Shown: piece after piece, positions 12,376 to 23,626 of the stretch
Position numbering within the stretch: position 1 is the stretch's first letter
How the letters are laid out: every line of letters starts with the position of its first letter
Origin: Engraulis encrasicolus
Taxonomy: Eukaryota > Chordata > Actinopteri > Clupeiformes > Engraulidae
NCBI RefSeq assembly: GCF_034702125.1
Contig: NC_085878.1
Span: 15,710,240-15,774,239, forward strand
DNA: 64,000 bases
Direction of reading: 5' to 3'
Notes under the pieces: model-generated
The model's input: only the letters and a program-made list of their open reading frames with translations
What the model was told of the DNA's origin: nothing
The model's database searches: none
Program-made: the position numbers and the translations under genes

Positions 12376-12716
12376 GGTCTAGTGTGAAGAAAATCATGGA
12401 GAAGTTTTAACATTTTGACAGTGAAAGAGTGGGAACCCTGCTTATTGTGTAACCTTTTCCTAAATCCATTGTGAGTCTTGGCTGAAATGCCAAAAGCAAT
12501 TCAGTTGTTAGCTGTTGAACTGTTGAAGTAGATTAGGTTTTGCTAACGTATTGAGTGGCATGTTCAAGACCACAGTATTAAGCTTACATGGAATGGAATC
12601 AGCTTAGTATGCTTACTTTGCAATGCTTATGGATGAAAATGCAAAAATTTTGGTGGGAGATGCACATCATCTGTGATATCATTGTGGACGCTGTTTTGAT
12701 GGATGCGTTAATTTAA

Positions 12717-13014
12717 AATGATACTCTCCCATTTTTGGAAATAAGCTTATTTCACACCTCCCCTTGAGTTAAATAATAGGCTCTTGCCTGTCTCCTGTAC
12801 TTCCAACCGTTTTCTAGTTATGGCAGTGCACATTTTACCTCCAAGCTAGCAGTTAACATTGAGTCCTATGAGACCAGTTAGCCGCGAGCTGGTCTCATAG
12901 GACTCAATGTTAACTGCTAGCATGTTGAAAGTACAGGAGAATGTTAAAACCCTATTATTTAACTCAAGGGGAGGTGTGAAATAAGCGTATTTCCAAAAAT
13001 GGGACATTATCACT
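12717..13014. mobile_element. TTAA-flanked palindromic MITE
   Basis: Flanked by TTAA at 12713-12716 and 13015-13018. Outer arms share CCCATTTTTGGAAATA and the stretch CACCTCCCCTTGAGTTAAAT in inverted orientation. The centre is a perfect inverted repeat, arms 12845-12877 and 12889-12921 (33 bp each, GCTAGCAGTTAAC...GAGACCAG), around an 11-base loop. A TTAA target is typical of piggyBac/Kolobok-type MITEs. No ORF of note. Confidence 0.75.
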
Positions 13015-13232
13015 TTAAGCTTACATGATTGAAATTTCAAATTAATGTGCAAAAACTCACTCTCACTAAAGCACTTCCCATTTCTAGGTTGGAAGCAGTG
13101 CATCTAAACGGAGATCTGAAATGCCTACTTATATTTCAGTTAACCAAAGACTAAATCATTGGAACATCTATACTGGTTGACACAGAGCTTGATGCTGAGC
13201 AACAAAAGGAAAGAGGAGGAGATGTTGTAGCT

Positions 13233-14578
<1,346 letters not shown>

Positions 14579-14586
14579 ATCTAAGG

Positions 14587-15701
14587 CAGTGCTTCCCAAA
14601 CTTTTTCACATCACGTACCCCTTGGAGCATTTCAGCTCCATCTGCGTACACCCCCCCCCCCATAATAAAATAAAGAAAACACAATGCACATCAACATAAA
14701 CGTCCACAGATGAATGGGCATAGAGCTAACATTGTTGCAACATGTTCTGTAGGCTACACCAGTAGGTCACTATGAAAGGCTTCCAGCCAGAGATGTAATG
14801 GCCCATTAAGGTTGCTAAATTCATGTTTTCAACCAGCCATTATTGTTTAGCGATCTCACAGCACTTATTAAGGAGAGGGTGCTTAGAGGTGTGAATGTAG
14901 ATTAAAACGTGCCATGGCTAGTAGCCAAGTCAACTTTGTAGACAAAGTTAAAATTTGAATGCAATAGGACGGACGTGACTGGGCTAAAAAATATCGGAGT
15001 CACCTAAATTGAACACACATACTTGTTCACGGCTAATTGCGGATATTTAGGGTGGTGTTAGAAGGTGACTGTTTTGGCTAAAAAATGACATTGCATGAAC
15101 ATAACAGTTCGCTAAAAGCATGCTAACAGCATGCTAACAAACACATAGCCTGCAGTCTGCCTGACGAACCAGACCTGACAAAGCTTATTTTGTCAAAATC
15201 CCAAAAGTAGCAAGTTATTATCTTACTATTGGCGTAATCACAGGTAGGCCTACTTGTGGATTGAAGCACATAGTCCCAGAAACTCTTCACCAACTCCAGA
15301 AAATAACGTGATGATATGTTTATTAACAAAAGCCATTCATTTGATGCTGCCCTATGCAGACTTTAGGAGACTGCCACAGCGTGTCTCCTCCTCGGGGAGA
15401 TGGAACACACAGAGATGTACCACGCACGCGACTCTCCTCAGCACACAGCTGATTTTGCGATTAACCCCCATGGAAAAATAAATTAAGATATGTACTGAAA
15501 ACGATGTTTACAAGGAAACAATTTAACCAATACCCATGAAATACCCAAAACATCAATGCCCATGCCTGAATCGAATATTAAAGGCTATTGATTTTTTTTC
15601 CTGCATTTTTTTTTTTCAAAATTCTTAATCTCCTCGCGTACCCCCTGCCATCACCTTGCGTACCCCCTAGGGGTACACGTACCATAGTTTGGGAACCACT
15701 G
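14587..15701. mobile_element. hAT-type element, 1.1 kb, non-autonomous
   Basis: Ends CAGTGCTTCCCAAACTTTTT / CATAGTTTGGGAACCACTG with a perfect 8-bp target duplication ATCTAAGG at 14579-14586 and 15702-15709. Subterminal CGTACCCC motifs are repeated on both sides (CACGTACCCCTTGG near 14613; GCGTACCCCCT twice near 15640-15670). A C10 tract lies at 14650-14659. No transposase is readable. Confidence 0.88.
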
Positions 15702-17556
15702 ATCTAAGGGAATGTACAATGTTGGAATTGCTTGCATCTGCAGATATAGCCGTTTTCCATTTCGGTTCTGATAAATTCATGTGCAACTTCTAAAATCCCA
15801 GAATCGAGGCCGTAAGCTTATGTGTCTCAACAGGGAAACGTAGATGGTTGTTTTTGTTTATTCAATGATGCTTATGTCTGCTGTCATCCATGAATGAGTG
15901 TATTGTGTAAGTAAATTCACGTTGCTGTATTTCCTTGTTTTGAAAAAGGAGATACTGTATAGCTGGTTTGACACAGCATTACACACTGCTCTGTTTTGGG
16001 AGATTGTTGGTAATCTTGGTGTCTAGTTGCATCTGTTGGTCGAAATTCAATTTGCTTTTTTGGAGGGCTTGTCTGCGACTGTTTTTAGCAAGTTTTCTCA
16101 TCTAAATGTGAAGTCTATTTATTGCTCTCCACATGCTTTACCGCGCGGTCACACCGCCAGAGAGCAGTCAGCAGAAGCGTTAAAAGCAGCAAAGCGTGTC
16201 TAGAGTCAAAAGCGTCAAAAGCCGAGAGCGTCAAAAATTGAACTTCATCTAAAATATGTAGGGTTGGAAACGGGGGTCCACGCGCACCCCCCGGCTTTTT
16301 TTACGGCACCTGATTTTTTTGTGTCTTTAGAGTGTCTACTTCCAGAATCTGCCAGGTGCCAAGCTGAAATAATGTCCCATGGCCTTCATTTTTAACCATT
16401 TAATGCACCTGACAGGAACCCAACAGATTGAAGCAATGACAAAGAATAGGTCATAACTTTTGAAGTAAACTACATACAGAGACAAATTAACACATTATTC
16501 CATACAATATTGACCTGGGGAATGGAAATAAGTTCTTGTTCTTGACTTTTGACACCATTTAAACGACCATTTGCTCAGAAACAGCCATAAAATGACCCAA
16601 AATATGTAGACACTCAACTATCTTTTCATTCTTTTGAGTTTTGTTGTCTCTTTTTCACCACCTGCTCTTCCTTTATCATTTGCAGTGTAAATGTGAGTAT
16701 TATATCGCATATTAAGCTGAAATTATGACCCCCAGTCTCCATTTTTGACCCTTTAATGCGCCTGACTGAAACCCAACAGACTGAAACAATGATACAGAAT
16801 AGGTCATAACTTTTGAAGTAAACCACATACAGAGACAAATTAACACATTTACCCTCACAATATTAACCTGAGGAATGCTATTAAGTTGTTGTCTTTGACA
16901 TTTCACAACATTTGAACAGCATTTTTGGTCATAATCAGCCATAAAATGGGCTGACATATGAAGACTCTCAAGTATCTTTTCATTCTTTTGAGTTGTATTG
17001 TCTTTTTGTCCACCACCTGCTATTCCTTTATCATTTGCAGTGTAAATGTGACTATTATCTCGGGTTTTAGGCTGAAATAATGACCCACAGTCTCCATTTT
17101 TAACCTTTTAATGCGCCTGACTGGAAACCGGCAGATTGAAACAATGATACAGAATGGGTCATAACTTTGGATGTAAACATCATACAGAGAGATTAACACA
17201 TTTCCCCATACAATGTTGACCCAATGAATGATTGTTGTCATCCAATGATCATCAATGATTGTTGTCATCCAATGAATGATTGTTGTTCTTGTCTTTGACA
17301 TTTGCCAACATTTGAACTGCATTTTTGGTCATAATTGCCAATGAAATTCAAGTAGGCCTATCTTTTCATTCTTTCAGGTTATATTTATTTTTCAACACCT
17401 GCTCTTGACTTCATTCATATTTACATAAAAAAGTGTATTAAGAGTATTAAGCTGGAATGATGACCCACAGGGTTAATTTATAACCCTTCAATGGACCTGA
17501 ATGGAACCAACAGATTGCAACAATGATACAATTCATTGGGCAGTCATGGGTAAATT

Positions 17557-17844
17557 GGGCAGTCATGGGTAAGCAGTTAGAGCATCAGACTTGTATCCCA
17601 AAGGTTGTCGGTTCGACTCCCGACCCGCCAGGTTGGTGGGGGTAATCAACCAGTGCTCTCCCCCATCCTCCTCCATGACTGAGGTACCCTGAGCATGGAC
17701 CCGTCCCGCCGCACTGCTCCCCAGGGGCGCCACTGAGGGCTGCCCCTTTGCACGGGTGAGGCATAAATGCAATTTCACTGTGTGCAGTGTTTACTTGTGT
17801 GCTGTGGAGTGCTGTGTCACAATGACAATGGGAGTTGGAGTTTC
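17557..17844 (+). mobile_element. tRNA-derived SINE
   Basis: The tRNA-like head carries AGCAGTTAGAGCATC (A-box region) and GGTTCGACTCC (B box). A conserved body follows (GGTACCCTGAGCATGG, CGCCACTGAGGGCTGCCCC), ending CACAATGACAATGGGAGTTGG. The first 13 bases, GGGCAGTCATGGG, are repeated just upstream (17538-17553). Inserted in the left arm of the foldback. A reverse copy is at 28899-29180. It is not a functional tRNA gene because the acceptor stem does not close. Confidence 0.88.
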
Positions 17845-18279
17845 ACAATGGGCTTTCACTTTATTTATTTCAATGGAAGTTAACTTTTGAAGTAAACCAC
17901 AGTACAGAGAAAAGGTAACCCATTTTCCCATACAATACTGACCCAAGGAATGCAATGAACAATTTTTGGCCTTTTATCAACTTTTAAATGCGCTTCTGGA
18001 CAAAAACTGCCTTTTAAAAAAGCCCTAAAATCTATAGAAATTAAACTGTCATTCTATTTTGGAGGATCACAGCAGCAAGCAACCCATCCACACTAGTGTT
18101 TTGTAGGTGCATGACTACCTGAATAATGCACTATCTTGATCCAAGTGACCAGATTTGTAAAGTTTGTCAGCCATGAGTGTGTTTTACACTGGCATGTTTC
18201 TCTGTCAGTCTATGTCTGCAGAAAAAGGTGAAAGACACATCTTCATGTTACAAATTACATGTGGAGGTTTTGCAATAAG

Positions 18280-18502
18280 AAAAAGGAAAGAATATACGCA
18301 CACCACAGATGCTCCCTTGTCGTGAGACACCTGACGAAGACCTTACAGGTCGAGACGTTGTGTGAGCTTTTCACACATTAAATGATGACAAGGGAGCTTC
18401 TGTGGTGTGCAGATAGTCTTTCCTTTTTTCTTGTGTGTTCTTTTATGTCCTGCACCCACGGCAATTGCTTTTTGGGATGTGCCTTTACCTCACATTTTTT
18501 TA
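18280..18502 (+). mobile_element. Hairpin-headed retroposon, copy D
   Basis: Direct repeats AGGTTTTGCAATAAG (18265-18279) and AGGTTTTGCTAATAAG (18503-18518) differ by one inserted base. The head is a hairpin: CACACCACAGATGCTCCCTTGTC pairs with GACAAGGGAGCTTCTGTGGTGTG, and the flanking AAAAAGGAAAGA with TCTTTCCTTTTT. The loop has the core GACGAAGACC...GGTCGAGACGTTG. The tail contains CCTGCACCCACGGCAATTGC and GGGATGTGCC. It lies in the loop of the large foldback. Confidence 0.68.
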
Positions 18503-19903
18503 AGGTTTTGCTAATAAGTCTTAAAGAAGCCTCCTTTGTTTCTTGAACCTCTGAATGATGATGGTGCTAGTTGGTTATTAAGTTTTGAAAATGAGATACT
18601 GTTTCAATCTGAAACTCAATAACATAATCAAATGTATACTTTAAATGAGCAATGAGAAGCACCCAATAAAACTTGAAAGAATGAAAAAAGACTGCTTATT
18701 TTCTACACATTTTGGGTATTTTAATGCTATTTTTGTCCAGGAACACGGTTTAAACGTTGATGACAGTCCTTCACAAGTGCTTCATTGCATTTCTTGGTTC
18801 AGTATTGTATGGAAAATGGGTTAGCTTTTCTTCTCTTTGTGGCTTACTTCAAAAGTCAACCCACACTATGTCTTTTTATGAAGTATTATAAGTTTAAATG
18901 TTGTCAAATGTCAAAACAACTTAATTTCATTCTTCAGCTTAGTATTGTATATCAAAATGTGTTAATTTTTCTCTGTATATAGTTTAATTCAAAAGTTATG
19001 ACCCATTCTGTATCATTGTTTCAATCTGTTCCAGTCAGGCGCATTAAAGGGTTAAAAATGGAGACTGGGTCCTTATTTCAGCCTAAACCCAATATAACAG
19101 TCACATGTTCACTGCAAATGATAAAGGAGGAGCCGGTGGTGGACAAAAGACAATACAATTCGAAAGAATGAAAAGATACCTGAGTGTCTACATATTTTAG
19201 GCCATTTTATTGCTGATTATGACTACAAATGCTGTTTAAATGTTGTGAAATGTCAAAGACAACTACTTAATAGCATTCCTCAGGTTAATATTGTGAGGGT
19301 AAATGTGTTAATTTGTCTCTGTATGTGGTTTACTTCAAAAGTTATGACCTATTCTGTATCATTGTTTCAGTCTGTCGGGTTTCAGTCAGGCGCATTAAAG
19401 GGTCAAAAATGGAGATTGGGGGTCATAATTTCAGCTTAATACGCGATATAATACTCACATTTACACTGCAAATGATAAAGGAAGAGCAGGTGGTGAAAAA
19501 GAGACAACAAATCTCAAAAGAATGAAAAGATAGTTGAGTGTCTACATATTTTGGGTCATTTTATTGCTGTTTCTGAGCAAATATGCCGTTTAAATGTTGT
19601 CAAAAGTCAAAAACAACAACTTAAATTCATTCCTCAGGTCAATATTGTATGGGAAAATGTGTTTATTTGTCTCTGTATGTAGTTTACTTCAAAAGTTATG
19701 ACCTATTCTCTGTCATTGCTTCAATCTGTTGGGTTCCTGTCAGGTGCATTAAATGGTTAAAAATGAAGGCCATGGGACATTATTTCAGCTTGGCACCTGG
19801 CAGATTCTGGAAGTAGACACTCTAAAGATACAAAAAAATCAGGTGGCGTAAAAAAAGCCGGGGGGTGCGCGTGGACCCCCCTTTCCAACCCTACTATAAT
19901 ATG

Positions 19904-21091
19904 TAATGAGCTCGGTGGCGGCAGGCGGCAGCCAATGGAATGTTCACATTTTTCTAAACACGAGCTTCGGTTGGTCGAGATTCTTGGTCGAACGCTTCAG
20001 GTTGAATCTTTTGCCTCGTTCAACGCCCCTGACCTGTGCTTTCCAGGCAGGAGTCAGCAGCGTTTTAGCTCTTTCAACGCCGGCGGTGTGACTGCAGCAT
20101 TATACTGCACAATTGTCATCCCACTCACTGCACTATATACGGCATTACTTGCCCCTTGAACTAACAGACTTGTCAAATCTTTTCGAGGGTTTGTTAGCTC
20201 TTGGATGGTTGTATGAGAGTCTCATTTAGCCTGTCTGCTAGCATGGACTCATGTCTGGTGTAAGAATTTCGCAGCCATTACCAGGGTTCATGTGTTTCTC
20301 AATGCCCACACAGCCCTCACAGTCTGTCTCCATGTGTTTCACTAAGACATCTTGAATGTGGACCATGATGTGGACTTTTTTCACCGAACACACAGAGTGA
20401 AGTAAGCTTAGTATTTATGCACTGTGTAGAAATATAATGCAGAGATTGATCATCAAGAGAAAGACAGAGAAATAACAACCACGTGAATGTTGGATTTATG
20501 ATCTAAGTACTTTTCAACAGTTTTTTTTTCTTGGTACATTTGAAAGCACCTGCCACAGAAAGTGCACTGGATTCTGTTTGGCAGATCTGGTTGCATTCAT
20601 GCAGGCATTATGAGTCTGCAAGGCTGAATATTATAGCATCACAACTTGTAGCACTGTCAACTTTTTAATTCTGTTGACCTCTCTGCTACGCTGTAATGCT
20701 CAATCTTACTCATAAGAGAGACCCACAAAACCTATTCGCCTGAGATTTCTCATGTATGAAATCAGGTCAAGGTCATCGCATTGCACATGGTATGAATTGC
20801 ATCACTTAATCTGACTTTCTGCTTAAAGCCTCTGTCACACCCTTTTTACAAGTTTAACATGACTCTGATTTCCATTAGGCCAAATTTCTTAGATAACACA
20901 TTGTCCTTCGTTGCTTTTACCCCTCTGGTTCAGAAAGTCTTGTGATAAGCTTAATACAGTAGCATACATTCAAGTGACTACGGCAGGGGAGGCATTGACG
21001 TTCCACTATTTTACGTTGGGAAGTGGTTGTGGTCGTGAGACGTAAATATTACACCCAAAAAAAAAAACCCCTCAGAAATGGGGTAATTTGG
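19904..21091. other. Noncoding; outer-element remnant then unique DNA
   Basis: Up to about 20098 this is the right part of the outer inverted-repeat element. Beyond that no ORF or repeat is recognised. Confidence 0.4.
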
Positions 21092-21112
21092 GTCCCAACT
21101 GGCACAGATTTT

Positions 21113-21295
21113 TGTTTTTTTTTAGATGTATTTTTTGGTCTTTTTTGACTATCCATGATAGTGCAGTGCAGATGGTGACAGGCAGCGAGTTGGGAGAGAA
21201 TGACGGGGAAGGGTTGGCAAAGGACCCGGGCCGGGAATCGAACCCGGGCCGGCCGCATAGCAAACGAGTGCCCTACCATTTGTGCCACGGTAGGG
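21113..21295 (-). mobile_element. tRNA-derived SINE, minus strand
   Basis: Read on the minus strand it starts GGCCCTACCGTGGCACAAATG and has a B box GGGTTCGATTCC (seen as GGAATCGAACCC at 21235-21246). Its tail contains the complement of GACTATCCATGATAGTG and ends in an A-rich run (T-rich on +). An 18-bp direct repeat CCAACTGG(C/T)A(C/T)AGATTTT flanks it at 21095-21112 and 21296-21313, two mismatches. A relative is at 30228-30393. Confidence 0.85.
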
Positions 21296-21812
21296 CCAAC
21301 TGGTATAGATTTTAATGAAACTCTTTGTAGTGGCGACGAGGAACGACCGTAGAACTGAATTTGCATGAAACTGTCACCAATACTAAGGGAGAAAAGGATG
21401 ATTAAAGTATTAAAAGGGTATGACTATCTAAATTGCCCTAACCGCATATAATTCAACAATCCTGGAGTTCAACTCAAATTGTTAGAAACTGCATTAATTG
21501 CAGTCTATTTGTAAACATGCTCTTGAAAACTTCCCAGATTATGCAAACTTGGAAAGTACATATGTAAGTCTTACCTCCTGTCAAATGATTTTGGAATATT
21601 GTATTTGGAGGCAAAGGAATATTTGGCAGCTGCACGTAAGCTTACTACGGTTCTCTTATTGCAGAGTTAGAGCATTGTTAAGTTAGCTGAAAAGAGCTGT
21701 TATGTTAAATTCTACTACTGCTTTTCCTCACGCTAGCTGTCATTATTTTATTTTTAAGTTATTAGATATGACATGCTTAGAGTTCATGACTACAACACTG
21801 TTAGGACTTGCA

Positions 21813-21955
21813 CAAGCAGGTTATTGGAGTGCTTCTGGGTTTTCACCTTTTTCCTTGGTGCTCTTCAGTGTAGTGGCTCTCAAACTTGGTCCAGGTATAT
21901 AAGTTACATGCTGAGGCACTCAAGGTTGCGATTTTTTATTTGGCCAAATAAGTTG
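21813..21955 (-). repeat. Partial relative of hairpin retroposon copy E
   Basis: The minus-strand equivalent of 47085-47335. Shared landmarks, here inverted, are CTTCTGGGTTTTCACC, TTCCTTGGTGCTC, TCAGTGTAG.GGCTCTCAAA, TTGGTCCAGGTA and TGCTGAGGCACTCAAGG. Only one arm is present, so the hairpin is truncated. It shows that arm sequence is shared at least within this sub-family. Confidence 0.6.
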
Positions 21956-22199
21956 TTTAGTGACCAGCGGTGGTCATGTGTGGTGGTGGCGCTGGTGGCC
22001 CAACGGGACACTCCGCTAGGCCTCTCAGAACCAGGGTTATTCATTTCTGCAGTTATCGAGGCAGCCCTAGTGCTGAGAGGGAAGAGAAGTGAGAGCATGG
22101 GCTGAGTTGTGTAGGGGGAGGGGTGCGACGAGCTGTATGCTATGAGGGCCATTGGAGTCTCTGTGTCGATCCTATGAAAACAGTTTTTTTCCCCCCATC

Positions 22200-23626
22200 A
22201 AATTCTTTCTTTGATTTTTGTTTTTTCTTTTCAGATTTACATTTGTCACTGAGATTTTTTTTTCTTTCTTTCTTTTTTTCATTATTTAAAAAAAAAAACC
22301 TCAATATTAAAGATGGCCTCTCAACGTCATTTGATTAATATTGCTGTGTTCCCCATTGTTATTGAATGTGTTACGCGTTGGTCCTGTTTTAAAAAACGTT
22401 CTGGTTGCTTTGTTTCAAGCCGTTTTTGCAAGCTAGAAAGGTGGCTTGTGGAGAAACGAGAGGGTGTTCCGTGTTTCTCGTGGAAATGCGTCTCTGATTG
22501 GCTCACTCCTCCTGCTCTCATGGAAACGCGTCTCTGATTGGCTCAGTACTCCTGTTCTTGGAGAGAATGTAATGGGAAGCAGAGTCGCCACTTCTCCGGG
22601 TGGTACTGCACTATAGGGGCGCCAACGGAGACGTGCATGCTCCATTCAGGGCTGTGCTCTTTCGACAGCGACCCCTAGGCGAGCTGCAGGCACGGAGCAA
22701 CCAGAGTGGGCTTGCTGCATAGATGAGGCTTTGTGCTGTGTGTGTACCTGAGAGTAGCAACCAGCTGATAGCTAAGCTAAGCTAGATTTCGGGCCACCAG
22801 ACGTTGCTTGTATTGAAAACAAGCAGAAAAAAATTACTTGACATGTTTTTAGAAAAATGGGTCGACTTAAACCTTTGTGAGCAACGCCTTCTTTCGACGT
22901 GACGAAACACAGAAAGGCTTTCGTGATTCGCTCGTTTCTCTGCATTATTTATGTCAATTGGGAAACACCGGGAAACACAGCCAGGCGAGGTGACGCACCG
23001 CTATGAGAGCCTTGCAAGTGAGTTTAACTTGGGGTGACCGTCCGATCTTCAAAAGGAGTGAGTAAAACTGTGTTTTATCGGAAGTTGGCCTTTAAAGGGT
23101 GACTGGATGGAGCCAAACACTCATGGCAAAATAGTAAGTAAAGCAAAGAAAAGTAAAATGGCTAACTTAAATCATGTTCAATTTCTGCCTGTCTGTAATT
23201 TCACTTCTACTGCACTCTAATCTGGCGGCATCATTAACTTTTTTCTAGAGTAACTTTGCAAAGTGCAACTACTAAAGATAAGCATGATTTTTGATTATTT
23301 ATCATTAAGTAAGATATTTGTTTTCGTATGCAAACCATGCGATGCCATCCTATGTAAGCTTACTCCACCCAAAGATTTTGGCTCCGCACAAAGTCTGGCA
23401 AAACCCTCCTAGCTTGGTTCACTCACTGTTTAGCCAATCAGCAAACAGTTGAAAGTGGTGACGCAGAACTCACCCGCGAAGTCCGTTACTGATTGGTCAA
23501 GGTAACACTATCCACACTTTGGATTTGTTATTTGTATGCTTTTTCGACACAGTATCGTAACAGTCATGCTTAAAGCACAATGTGAGTTTTGATTTGAGTT
23601 CGGAACTCCAATGAATTTAAATGGCA
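22200..23626. other. Noncoding, GC/CCAAT-containing stretch
   Basis: A polypyrimidine run followed by CAG at about 22235 is acceptor-like, but no exon follows convincingly. A 40-bp tandem pair (22476-22555) repeats GCGTCTCTGATTGGCTCA, i.e. two inverted CCAAT boxes 40 bp apart, followed by CpG-containing sequence to about 22700. The rest is unremarkable. Confidence 0.4.
22476..22555. promoter_or_regulatory. Tandem CCAAT-box pair (candidate)
   Basis: Two copies of a 40-bp unit, each with TCTCTGATTGGCTCA (an ATTGG core), in a CpG-bearing context. Duplicated CCAAT boxes occur in TATA-less promoters, but fish repeats also contain this motif. There is no downstream ORF to support a promoter. Confidence 0.25.

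Larger units (their letters stand above)
16259..19893. mobile_element. Long-arm foldback, Mutator-like candidate
   Basis: 3,635 bp with ends TAGGGTTGGAAACGGGGG / CCTTTCCAACCCTA and a 10-bp target duplication CTAAAATATG / CTATAATATG (16249-16258, 19894-19903; one mismatch). Arms run from 16259 to about 18055 and from about 18670 to 19893, so well over 1 kb is inverted. Each arm is built of ~350-bp tandem units (landmark CATTTTTAACC..TTTAATGC: 16386, 16739, 17093, 17478; inverse at 19754, 19391, 19041). Long terminal repeats with a 9-11 bp duplication suggest Mutator-like elements. No transposase is visible. A SINE sits in the left arm and a hairpin retroposon in the loop. Confidence 0.7.
16140..20098. 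mobile_element. Outer inverted-repeat element hosting the 3.6 kb foldback
   Basis: GGTCACACCGCC at 16147-16158 mirrors GGCGGTGTGAC at 20081-20091. Next to it AGCGTTAAAAGC/AGCGTCAAAAG repeats face CAGCAGCGTTTTAGCTCTTTCAACG on the other side. The inner foldback at 16259-19893 is inserted within it. A similar GGTCACACTGCC start appears near 43441. The superfamily is not resolved. Confidence 0.4.

Noticed and set aside
17557..17640. Possible tRNA gene (A and B boxes present)
   Set aside because: The acceptor stem does not close and a SINE body follows; the same holds for 21113-21295, 31521-31713 and 47836-47999.
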